DNA of 64,000 bases, from assembly GCA_910586355.1 (NCBI GenBank), contig CAJUHJ010000008.1:1-64000 (forward strand), given 5' to 3'. Source of the stretch: an uncultured Lachnospiraceae bacterium. Its GTDB lineage: Bacteria > Bacillota > Clostridia > Lachnospirales > Lachnospiraceae. The notes under the pieces are model-generated. The model had not been told where the DNA came from. It did not search any database and saw only the letters and a list, made by a program, of their open reading frames with translations. Both the position numbers and the translations under genes were made by a program. Position 1 is the stretch's first letter, and every line of letters starts with the position of its first letter. This document shows, one piece after another, positions 27,631-36,443 of the stretch.

Positions 27631-27643
27631 TTATTTCTACCCT

Positions 27644-27922
27644 TTAATTTAAAATTTGAAACTCTTTTTCTGCCGCTTCGATAGGAAGCCTCTGAATGTC
27701 CATATCTTCAATCCGAATTGAGATGGATTCATAAAACGACAAAATCAATGCGTCAATCAGCTCTTCTTTTCCCTGCACTTCCATCTCAACGGTTCCGTCA
27801 TACAGATTTTTCACCCAGCCTGTAAGACCGAGCTTTTGCGCCATATAGTATGCCTGATAACGGAATCCTACGCCCTGCACGCTTCCATAAAATATATAAT
27901 GCAGACGCATTTTAGATTTCAT
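27644..27922 (-). CDS. acyP: Acylphosphatase
   Basis: 92 aa from the ATG at 27922, chosen because GGAGG lies 7 bp upstream; a longer in-frame start would overlap the RNase H gene. It hydrolyses acyl phosphates in the cytosol. Conserved marks are the phosphate loop GSVQGVGFRYQA with the catalytic Arg, and GWVKNLYDGTVEMEVQG with the catalytic Asn. Normal family length. It sits 17 bp after the RNase H gene. Confidence 0.95.
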   Translation of the reverse strand: MKSKMRLHYIFYGSVQGVGFRYQAYYMAQKLGLTGWVKNLYDGTVEMEVQGKEELIDALILSFYESISIRIEDMDIQRLPIEAAEKEFQILN

Positions 27923-27939
27923 GTCCGACACCTCCATAT

Positions 27940-28533
27940 TCATCCAGCCAGCGCGCTCTTTGCCAATTGGTCTGCACATTCATTTAATTCTACGCCTGTA
28001 TGCGCAGCCACTTTTTGAAAATGTACCGTTATTTTCTCACTGGCAGCCTGCATAAACCGACGATACTCCTCTGTTCCCATACGATTTGTCTTCCACTCGC
28101 CAACCGCCCATTTTTCAATTCCGGCATAGTCATAATAAATCACGATATCCGGCGCGCCTTTTGTAATTGCCCACTCGACCGCTTTCATGGAAGCAGTAAT
28201 TTCTCCGGCAACATTGCGCATCTGAATATAATCTGAATTGTCTCCTGCTCCTTTCAGCTCTGTTCTTTCATTTTGATACAAAATAACACAGCCGTAAGCA
28301 TATCTTTTGAATTCTTTCGAATAACTGCCGTCGACATAGGCAATTACTGTATCTTTCGATTCTATGGGGACTTGTTCTTTTTTCTGGTTCAGATAATTTT
28401 CTGCTTCTTCCCTTGTGGGAAAGCTCTTATATTCCGCGCCCTTAAACCCATGCACCATTGCTTTACATTCATCCCAAGTATCAAAAATCCCTCTGCTTTT
28501 CCCGACCCGGACTGCATATACTTTTTTAGCCAT
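27940..28533 (-). CDS. RNase HI with N-terminal hybrid-binding (viroplasmin) domain
   Basis: 197 aa. Residues 1-50 form the viroplasmin/Cauli_VI-like RNA-DNA hybrid-binding domain (KVYAVRVGKSRGIFDTW ... SFPTREEAENYL). Residues 60-197 are an RNase H fold with acidic residues D in IAYVDGSYS, E in GEITASMKAVEW, D in IYYDYAGIEKW and D in NECADQLAK. It cleaves RNA in RNA/DNA hybrids. It lies 15 bp after argS, in the same direction. Confidence 0.93.
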   Translation of the reverse strand: MAKKVYAVRVGKSRGIFDTWDECKAMVHGFKGAEYKSFPTREEAENYLNQKKEQVPIESKDTVIAYVDGSYSKEFKRYAYGCVILYQNERTELKGAGDNSDYIQMRNVAGEITASMKAVEWAITKGAPDIVIYYDYAGIEKWAVGEWKTNRMGTEEYRRFMQAASEKITVHFQKVAAHTGVELNECADQLAKSALAG

Positions 28534-28548
28534 ACTCCACTCCCTGTT

Positions 28549-30321
28549 TTACATACGCTCCGGTGCCTGAAAGCCCAATACGTCAATACATGTCTCTAAA
28601 ATAGTTTTCGTCAAATCCAACAGACAGATATAACCTGCCTGAACCGCCTTATCTTCTTCTGCCAAAATTTTTGTCTCGTGGTAAAAATGATTTAGGGCAT
28701 TTGAAAGAGCATATATATAGGCGCATACTTTATGCGGAGCTGTTTCTGCAAACGCGCTTTCCATAGCGGCCCCAAAACGGCTTAGTTCCAGCATAAGGGA
28801 TTTTTCACTTTCAGACTTCGCTGGAAGTATTTTTGCGTCGTCTTTACTGCCGCCAAGCTCCTTGTATTTCGTAAGAATCGATTTAATACGGACAATGGTA
28901 TATAAAATATACGGTCCTGTATTTCCTTCAAATGAAGTAAAACGTTCGATATCAAAAATATAATCTTTTGCCGCCTGATTGGACAAATCTCCGTATTTGA
29001 TGGCTGATAACGCTACAATCTGCGCCGTCTTTCTTGCTTCATCATCCTTCATTTGCGTCTGGTTGTTTATAATCTTTTGGTACATTTCCTCGTTGATTTC
29101 ATCCACCAGATGTTCTAAGCGCATAACGCCGCCTTCCCTTGTTTTAAAGGGCTTACCGTCTTTTCCGTTCATTGTGCCAAATCCATGAAACTTTAAGATT
29201 GTATCTTCTCCAACCAATTTCGTCTTTTTTGCACAGCGGAATACCTGCGTAAAGTATAATTCCTGGCGCTTGTCCACCACATAGATAATCTCATCCGGAT
29301 TATAATCCTGCATACGCCATACGATTGTGGCAAGGTCTGTCGTATTATAAAGGGATGCGCCGTCAGATTTTAAAATCATACATGGAGGAATCTCTTTTGT
29401 ATCCGTATCCTCTTTGACGTCTACGACAAGCGCCCCTTCACTGATATACGCATATCCTTCATCTTTCATTTTCTGCACCATATCGGGAATATAGGGCTGT
29501 GCGTCCGATTCTCCTTTCCATAAATCAAACGTCACATTCAAATTTGCATAATTTCTTTTTAAGTCTGTAACCGATACATTCAAAATGTGGGAAAGCAGAG
29601 CCTGATAGCCCCGCCTTCCGTTTTGAAGTTCAAAGGTTGCCTGCATAGCCAAATCTTTATACGCCGTATCTTCTTTTGATTTTGCACTTGCCGACGGATA
29701 AATTTCTTCCAGTTCAGAAATCGTAAACGGCGCGTCTAGCGGATATTCCCCAGAATAATTCTCGTCAAAATAGGGCAAATCCGGCTTTCTTTCTTTTAAT
29801 TCTGTAATAATCAGTCCCATCTGAAGACCCCAGTCGCCAAGATGTACGTCGCCTATCATCTCATGTCCCATCAGCCTTCCTATCCGCTTAATGCTCTCTC
29901 CGATAATCGCAGAACGCAGATGCCCGATATGCAGCGGCTTCGCCACATTTGGCCCGCCGTAATCAATCATAATCCGTCTGGGTTCTTTTGTGCGCTCAAG
30001 CCCAAAATACTTCGTATCCTGCCGCATTTTTTCAAGATAGTCCGCCAAATATGCCTCGCTGATACGAAAATTTAAAAATCCAGGCCTTACCGCTTCTGCC
30101 ATGGAGAACATCGGATGGTTTGACAGTTTTTCTGCAACTTCTTCTGCAATCTGAATCGGCGCCTTTTTGTATTCTTTTGCTGCAGCCAGCGCGCCGTTGC
30201 ATTGATATTCACATAAATCCGGCCGATTGGATAATGTCGTTTTTGCATATTTCGCGTCATATCCACATGACGCAAATGCTGCCGCTGTCTCTTCGTCGAT
30301 GAAATCTATTATTTTTTTCAT
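28549..30321 (-). CDS. argS: Arginyl-tRNA synthetase
   Basis: 590-aa class Ia synthetase charging tRNA-Arg. The N-terminal Arg-tRNA domain is followed by NVAKPLHIGHLRSAIIGE (HIGH signature near 133-137). KPFKTREGG stands where many ArgS lack a canonical KMSKS. The DALR anticodon-binding domain fills the last 130 residues, ending LGFQAPERM as expected. Its ATG overlaps the stop of the upstream CotH gene (ATGA), an odd arrangement for a housekeeping gene. A weak AAGG lies about 11 bp upstream, inside the CotH gene. Confidence 0.98.
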   Translation of the reverse strand: MKKIIDFIDEETAAAFASCGYDAKYAKTTLSNRPDLCEYQCNGALAAAKEYKKAPIQIAEEVAEKLSNHPMFSMAEAVRPGFLNFRISEAYLADYLEKMRQDTKYFGLERTKEPRRIMIDYGGPNVAKPLHIGHLRSAIIGESIKRIGRLMGHEMIGDVHLGDWGLQMGLIITELKERKPDLPYFDENYSGEYPLDAPFTISELEEIYPSASAKSKEDTAYKDLAMQATFELQNGRRGYQALLSHILNVSVTDLKRNYANLNVTFDLWKGESDAQPYIPDMVQKMKDEGYAYISEGALVVDVKEDTDTKEIPPCMILKSDGASLYNTTDLATIVWRMQDYNPDEIIYVVDKRQELYFTQVFRCAKKTKLVGEDTILKFHGFGTMNGKDGKPFKTREGGVMRLEHLVDEINEEMYQKIINNQTQMKDDEARKTAQIVALSAIKYGDLSNQAAKDYIFDIERFTSFEGNTGPYILYTIVRIKSILTKYKELGGSKDDAKILPAKSESEKSLMLELSRFGAAMESAFAETAPHKVCAYIYALSNALNHFYHETKILAEEDKAVQAGYICLLDLTKTILETCIDVLGFQAPERM

Positions 30322-33300
30322 TTATTTTTCACAACCTTCACACTTGATTTCTGTCCTTTATTTTTGAACAGCTTTTTGTAATTCTTTAATTTCTTCTTTG
30401 GAACTTTTATTTTACAATCCGCATGAATGCCTTTCAATGCCTTTTTTCCGACTTTTTTTATCACGTTTGAATTGACAATAATTGTCTTTAATTTTAAGTC
30501 GCCCGAAAATACGAAAGCGCCGATTGCAGTCACATTACTCCCAATTATCACTTTTTTCAGTTTTTGATTCCCTTTGAATGCTTTTGCATTGATTTGTGTT
30601 ACTTGAATCGTAATCTCCTGCTCTTTTACCACTGGCGGGATTGTAATCGTTTGATATGTCTTTTTCGAGGGTTTTAAATATTTCACTGTCCCGCCGGACG
30701 CCGAGGACGTTAAAACCTGATACCAGCCGTTTCCAAATTGGAATTTTGTCCCTGCTGCCGGAATCTTCTTTTGTGTAACCGGAGGGCTTGTTGTCGTTTT
30801 TTTCTCTACCAAGCCTCTTATTGCATTGTTTAAATCATCCAATGCTTTTTTTATCTGGGCGCTGTTTCCAGATTTCAACGCCTTATCCGCCTGCGCTTTT
30901 GCCGCCTGTAACTTCTGCCAGGAATCTGCCGTATATTTGGAAGCTGTATATTTCGACAAAGAAGCAAGAGCTGTATTTAAACTTTTCACAAGCGCTTCGT
31001 CTGGTTTTTCCGGCTGTTCCGGATTCGTTGGTTTATCCGGATTACTGCCAATTCCCCATGCGCCGTCGGAGCCTTTCTTTGGTTTTGCTGACGCAATCAA
31101 ATCTGTGTATCCATAAGCGTTTAGTTTATCGTAATTAATCACTTCAAAATCACTTGCATTGTCGTCGGTATCTACAAATCCAATTCTGCGGATTGCCTTA
31201 TTTTTAGAAATAATTTCATCTCCCTGCGGATTTGTAAGCGCCGCGCCTTCTACCTCTGCTTCATTGACAGAAACGGCGTCAACTTTAACCCCGCCATTTT
31301 CTAATACGATACTGTAACGCTTATTATCAATCGTATGATTTTCCCAGACAAGATCGGGATCTGAAAGTGCAACTATAAAACCGTCTTCATTTTCTCCTGC
31401 CGCGCCCAAAATCAGGTAAGAGGCCCCGGCAGCTATTTTCCCTGTCAGCTTCAATTTAACCGTTTCTTTATCTGACAGATATTCAATCTGATAACCGCTC
31501 AAATCCACTTCTTCTGACGTCGGATTGTATAACTCAATAAAACTATGCGATACTGGAGTCGCCTTTTTTCCGCCAGTGCCATATACCTGATGGATGATAA
31601 TATGATCGCGCTGGACTGTCGCAGTCTTTATCGCAGAATCCATAACTGCCGACAGGCTGCAGGCAGTATCTTTGGAACTTGTTACGGTAACGGAAATCTT
31701 CTTTCCAATATCGGACTCTGCCACCTTATAAAACGGCCCGTCTGCACCTGTAACAGCAGTTTCACCTGTATACCACTGATAAGAAAGGACGTCTGTCTCG
31801 TCTGTTTTTATTAGTTTACCGTCATCTGCATAGAGAAGCGCGCCTGCTACTGCATTGCCGCGGACAGATACCGTACCTGAAATTGCCGGAAGAGTTACGC
31901 CGATGTCCGGCCATGCGCCAGACGCAAGGCTCCTTGGTGCATAACGGTCAATTACCGTTTCATCCGCGCCCTGGTACTCTATTACTTCAAAATCAGCGGC
32001 ATTATTGTCGGTATCGGCAAAATTCTTACGGCGAATTGCTTTTTGTTTGCTAATCTGTCCCTCCGCAATTGCCTCGCCCTCTACTGCTTCTTCAAAAACA
32101 GATACGCCGTCTACCTGATTGGAGCCATTGTAAAGAATTACCTGATACTGCTTGTTGTCAATCTCTAAATCCCAGTCTTTATCTGTACCCTCATCCAAAA
32201 TCGTAAGCGCAAACTCTGTTGTCGTATCCTGCGCTTTACAGCGAATAAGATAGGAAGTATGCGCCGGAATCACTTCATTTTCAAACGAAAGCCGTTCAGT
32301 TACCGGCGCGTCCGCCGTCCGGTTGGAACGGTATAAGATTGAGCAGCCTTCTAAGCTAATCGGCGTATCCGTAGGGTTATATAACTCAATAAATCCATGG
32401 GATACTGCCGTATCTCCTTTTCCACCTCCGCCGTATACCTGATGAATCAAAATGTGGTCGTTTTTCACTTCCGGCTTTGCCGCAACTTTCCCATCCAATT
32501 CACCAATCAAAATTCCTTCTTCGAAAGAACTTGTCACTTCCACTGTGATTGTTTTGCCCAATTCATTTTCTGTCAAAGTATAAGACGCTGCCGTCGCCTG
32601 TTCTATGGCGTCGCCGTCTGCTTTCCACTGATAACGCAATCCTTCAGCAGCATTTGATTCCGTAACCTTCGCCGTCAAAACAGAACCCACAACTGCTGCG
32701 CCGCTAATCGTAACTGTGCCTGTCAGCGTCTCTTTCTGCACTTCTTTTTCAAAACGCGCATAGTTGCTGATGGATTTCATCACTCCGGCGCTATTCATTG
32801 CCCTTACCTGTACGATATTTGCCGCGCCTTCTTTCCGTTCAAGATATGCTTTATCTTCTACGGTAATGGAAGCTGTCCGTCCAGATACATCTGCCGTTTT
32901 TGCCAGTCTGCCGTTAATATAAAAACCAACTTTTGAGATACTGTCGTCTGTTACCTGTGCTGTAAATGTTGTCGAAAGCGCATCGCTTGTATCTGCTGTT
33001 ACGGAAATCGAATCAGACGGCTGATATGCGCCAAGCGAACTTAACAGAGCCGGATAAGAAGCAAACTGTGTATTCATCCAATTGAGACGATTCTGTAAAA
33101 ACGTACGCAGCCGCTCCGTTTCCGTTTGAAAATCTGACCAGCTATGAATAAATCCATAGTTGAAATTCGCCGCTGCAGATTCTGTAAGATATGTTTTATC
33201 CTGATCAATGATACCGCCCGATTTTACAATTTCTTCAAAATTCTCTTTATTTTCCAAAAAACATTCATAGAGTTTTTCTACAAAATAGGGATCGCTTATC

Positions 33301-36065
33301 AGATAACGGTACCAGCTTTCCTGCTGACACTGCTGATCTGCTGTTTTTACCATCCAGACAGAATAATTTGAAGTCTCCGCCTGGCTGACAATGCTGTTTG
33401 ACGTCCAGTCCATATCCCAGACCGGTCCGATATGCAGCTTTTCCCCAAGGCCTTTGTACATAAACGTACTCTTCTTCATTGTCTCTGTATTCCAATAAAA
33501 CTCATTTAAAAGAAGATACCGAACAAGAGAATCCATATCCACAAGATCCGTATAATGCTGCTTTCCTTCATAATCTTCCGTAAAATTAGAAGCATTTGAA
33601 GTTTTTCCATCATTTTCAATCTCTATATAAAAATCTTCAGAATGAATACTGTCTTCTACTGCCTGCATAAATTGTCTTGCATATTGATATAATTCCTCAC
33701 AATTCTGATAAGATGTATCCTCCGTAATAGATGAGTTTTCATACCCAATCCCTGATGTCGGACGAATAAATTCTGGATTTTTCACCATAAGAGGCTGTCT
33801 AAAATCCGTCATAAACTTGGAAACTTCATCAAAATAAGTATCAAGTTCAAACAAAAAACCGCCGGATACATCAACTTTACCATCTTCTGTTTTGGGAATA
33901 TCTGTATAATAATTGGATACTTGATACGTTTTTCCGTCAAATTCGACATGATCACTTGTAATCCACTGCATATTTTGATTGAGATAATCTTCCAGCGCAT
34001 CCTGATCAATCACTATTCCATTCTTTTTTTCTTCTCTTGTAATGGCCTTTGCCACATCGCCCGCAGTATCTTCCCAATCATGGATATTAACGCGGTCTTC
34101 TTCAATACGGACATTACCTACAAGCTGGTAATTTCCTGCATAGGATCCGTTAAAAATCAGTTCTACATGCGTCGACTTCAAATAATTCATGCCCATTTTT
34201 CCTGACAAATCATAAGAAGTTGTATTGCGGATTAAAGATTCGTCCATAAAATTTGCTAAAAGCGCCCAATGTTTGCTGGTTCCAAATCCCAACAGATTCG
34301 TTTTTTTATCCAGCTTTATTTTATAAGGCAGTTTTGAAAAAGCAGTATTCCATGTACTGTTTCCGCGTCCCCGAATCGAAATCGCCCCATCGTACAAAGA
34401 AGTTGTGGCGCTGTTAAACGTCTCATTTCCCTGAATGTACATAGACGCATCTTTATATACTGTTTTGCTGGTAATTCCATAACCATCGTTCGTATTGATG
34501 TATACAACTGGAAGTTTACTGCAATAAATTGTCTTTTCTGCAGCCAGATTGCCGTCTATCATTGCCCTTGCTGTAATAAACTGGTTCAAATCCGATTGTT
34601 TCGGCGTATAAGAAGCCTTTGCGGATACTTCTTTCTTATCTACCAGCCAGCTGTACGTAAAAGACGTTCCTTCCGGAACATTCAAAACGGATGCCGTCAT
34701 TTCTATCCCCGGTTTCGCATACTCTTTGTCAAACGAAAGTTCAAGCATGGACACAACAGTCACTATCACTGTTTTGGTACGTTTCGATAGTGATGTCTGT
34801 GCTGTCAGCGTCACCCGTGTATCTGCCAAAACTCCTTTTACGACAGCAAGCCCAGCGGCAGAATCAATCGAAATCACATCTGATTTATCACTTGTCCATG
34901 TGATAACCTCTTCCCCCTGATCCGATACAAAAGAAAGCGGAAGCCTAAAATCCTGCGTAACAGAAGAAGCCCTGTCGCCTTCCGCAAATTCCGGTGAAGG
35001 AATCGGAACCGTCATTACGCCTACGCTCATGGCCAAAATCAACGTCCCGTCTTTTACCGTCCAATAATCTGCGCCTAGTATTTCTGCCATCTCCTGGCTT
35101 GCAAGCGCATCCTTTGATTTTGAAGATGACGCCCCCATATCCTCTCCGCTGCCTTCCAGATAAAAACAGTTTGTAATATTTTTGGTATTTGCAGCGGCTT
35201 CTATATTAGAACTAAAACCGTTGACTGCATATCCCAAATCTCCCCGGAATGTAACGGTACCTGTATTCACCGCAGAAGAAAGCGAGCCGATATAACCTTC
35301 CTGATGAATTCTGCCTATAATGCCGCCGCACCGTACCTGTTGATTTGCTACGCTTTCCGAAACTGTAACAGTCGCGGCATTATACAAATTTGACATCTGA
35401 ACTGCAGACATATTTGTCCTTGTCTGACCCGCAATTCCGCCTACTCCAATTAAATCTCCTTCTTTTCCCAACACCGTCCGGCCGCCGTCCACTGTAATAC
35501 TGCCGCTTAAAACAGCTATATTATCTATCTTTACAAATCCATTGACATCACCCGTCAATGTTCCTATCGTATCTCCGCTGCCCAATTTATGCGATATGGT
35601 AACGTCTGTAAACTGCAGATTTTTCACTTCAGCATAATCAGACTCTAAGTCGCTGCCAATCATTGCAAACAGCCCGGAAACATTCGTGCCCTCGCCGCTT
35701 TTACTTCCGTCATACAAAATCGTAAGCCCTTCAATCGTATGTCCCTTTCCATCAAATGTACCGGAAAATACGCGTTCACCGCTTACTAACCCATAACTTT
35801 CTCCCGACGCCCCTCCAATCGGAACCCAATTATCAATACTGCTTAAATCAATATCTTGTGTAAGTTCGTAATCCCCATTCATAGGAAAAGAAGCGTCTTT
35901 CCCGATTTTTGCCAAATCCTGGGCGCTTGAAATTTGAATCACTGCCGACGCAGCCGAAACCAAGCCGCTTTCTATGGGCAGTGTAATGACCCCCGAAAGA
36001 ACCAATGCGCATACAAGCGCCATACTGAACGTCCTTTTTATCTTCCCTGTCTTCTTTCGATACAT
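30318..36065 (-). CDS. Giant secreted CotH-kinase surface protein with LTD domains
   Basis: 1915 aa from the ATG at 36065 (GAAGGGAG upstream; it begins MYRKK). A signal peptide ends near SAAS. About 40-340 is a GLUG-like beta-helix region, followed by an atypical Ig domain. A CotH kinase domain covers about 520-930 (YKIKLDKKTNLLG, HWALLANFMDESLIRN, and the metal-binding GPVWDMDW near 881). Two Ig-like plus lamin-tail (LTD) units follow, near 1200 and 1490 (HQVYG.GG ... FIELYNPT), then a FIVAR-type helical module near 1690-1755. The last 140 residues are an LRR_5-like Lys-rich module shared with the GH84 enzyme. CotH proteins phosphorylate spore-coat or surface proteins; here a role on the cell surface is likelier. 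Fold assignment is good, function inferred. Confidence 0.88.
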   Translation of the reverse strand: MYRKKTGKIKRTFSMALVCALVLSGVITLPIESGLVSAASAVIQISSAQDLAKIGKDASFPMNGDYELTQDIDLSSIDNWVPIGGASGESYGLVSGERVFSGTFDGKGHTIEGLTILYDGSKSGEGTNVSGLFAMIGSDLESDYAEVKNLQFTDVTISHKLGSGDTIGTLTGDVNGFVKIDNIAVLSGSITVDGGRTVLGKEGDLIGVGGIAGQTRTNMSAVQMSNLYNAATVTVSESVANQQVRCGGIIGRIHQEGYIGSLSSAVNTGTVTFRGDLGYAVNGFSSNIEAAANTKNITNCFYLEGSGEDMGASSSKSKDALASQEMAEILGADYWTVKDGTLILAMSVGVMTVPIPSPEFAEGDRASSVTQDFRLPLSFVSDQGEEVITWTSDKSDVISIDSAAGLAVVKGVLADTRVTLTAQTSLSKRTKTVIVTVVSMLELSFDKEYAKPGIEMTASVLNVPEGTSFTYSWLVDKKEVSAKASYTPKQSDLNQFITARAMIDGNLAAEKTIYCSKLPVVYINTNDGYGITSKTVYKDASMYIQGNETFNSATTSLYDGAISIRGRGNSTWNTAFSKLPYKIKLDKKTNLLGFGTSKHWALLANFMDESLIRNTTSYDLSGKMGMNYLKSTHVELIFNGSYAGNYQLVGNVRIEEDRVNIHDWEDTAGDVAKAITREEKKNGIVIDQDALEDYLNQNMQWITSDHVEFDGKTYQVSNYYTDIPKTEDGKVDVSGGFLFELDTYFDEVSKFMTDFRQPLMVKNPEFIRPTSGIGYENSSITEDTSYQNCEELYQYARQFMQAVEDSIHSEDFYIEIENDGKTSNASNFTEDYEGKQHYTDLVDMDSLVRYLLLNEFYWNTETMKKSTFMYKGLGEKLHIGPVWDMDWTSNSIVSQAETSNYSVWMVKTADQQCQQESWYRYLISDPYFVEKLYECFLENKENFEEIVKSGGIIDQDKTYLTESAAANFNYGFIHSWSDFQTETERLRTFLQNRLNWMNTQFASYPALLSSLGAYQPSDSISVTADTSDALSTTFTAQVTDDSISKVGFYINGRLAKTADVSGRTASITVEDKAYLERKEGAANIVQVRAMNSAGVMKSISNYARFEKEVQKETLTGTVTISGAAVVGSVLTAKVTESNAAEGLRYQWKADGDAIEQATAASYTLTENELGKTITVEVTSSFEEGILIGELDGKVAAKPEVKNDHILIHQVYGGGGKGDTAVSHGFIELYNPTDTPISLEGCSILYRSNRTADAPVTERLSFENEVIPAHTSYLIRCKAQDTTTEFALTILDEGTDKDWDLEIDNKQYQVILYNGSNQVDGVSVFEEAVEGEAIAEGQISKQKAIRRKNFADTDNNAADFEVIEYQGADETVIDRYAPRSLASGAWPDIGVTLPAISGTVSVRGNAVAGALLYADDGKLIKTDETDVLSYQWYTGETAVTGADGPFYKVAESDIGKKISVTVTSSKDTACSLSAVMDSAIKTATVQRDHIIIHQVYGTGGKKATPVSHSFIELYNPTSEEVDLSGYQIEYLSDKETVKLKLTGKIAAGASYLILGAAGENEDGFIVALSDPDLVWENHTIDNKRYSIVLENGGVKVDAVSVNEAEVEGAALTNPQGDEIISKNKAIRRIGFVDTDDNASDFEVINYDKLNAYGYTDLIASAKPKKGSDGAWGIGSNPDKPTNPEQPEKPDEALVKSLNTALASLSKYTASKYTADSWQKLQAAKAQADKALKSGNSAQIKKALDDLNNAIRGLVEKKTTTSPPVTQKKIPAAGTKFQFGNGWYQVLTSSASGGTVKYLKPSKKTYQTITIPPVVKEQEITIQVTQINAKAFKGNQKLKKVIIGSNVTAIGAFVFSGDLKLKTIIVNSNVIKKVGKKALKGIHADCKIKVPKKKLKNYKKLFKNKGQKSSVKVVKNK

Positions 36066-36116
36066 AGTACTCCCTTCTCTCGCTTTATAAAAAACTTCCA
36101 AATTACTCATATGCTG

Positions 36117-36431
36117 CTATTTCGCAGCGTCTACTTCAAAATCAATACAAGCTCTCAACTGCACAAACGGCCTGACTTTTCCATCTGCCACCTTAACATG
36201 AGCCGGATGTATGGCATAACTTTTCAGCGCCTCCTCGCTTTCAAATGTTGAATTAAGCATCAAATCTGCATTTGACGAAGAAAGACATTTTGTCTGCACG
36301 AAAATCTCAATTAATCCTGGTACAATTCCTTTTAGTCCTTCTAACCCGCATTTTATCTCTTTTTTAATGGTTTCTTTTTCTTCTGCCGAATATTCCTCTT
36401 TCAGCTGCCATAAGATTATGTGTTTTACCAT
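36117..36431 (-). CDS. Dabb (stress-responsive A/B barrel) protein
   Basis: 104 aa with the dimeric alpha/beta-barrel pattern: N-terminal MVKHIILWQLKEE, central helix with LEGLKGIVPGL, DLMLNSTFESEEALKSYA, and HPAHVKVADGKVRPFV. Cytosolic; family members bind small molecules or have no known reaction. It lies 12 bp after the hybrid kinase gene and 51 bp before the CotH gene in the same direction, so it may be read with either. Confidence 0.93.
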   Translation of the reverse strand: MVKHIILWQLKEEYSAEEKETIKKEIKCGLEGLKGIVPGLIEIFVQTKCLSSSNADLMLNSTFESEEALKSYAIHPAHVKVADGKVRPFVQLRACIDFEVDAAK

Positions 36432-36443
36432 AGCAAATCCCTC

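Noticed and set aside
30788..31138. Plus-strand frames opposite the CotH gene
   Set aside because: Antisense to the FIVAR and linker region; no start signals or domain similarity.
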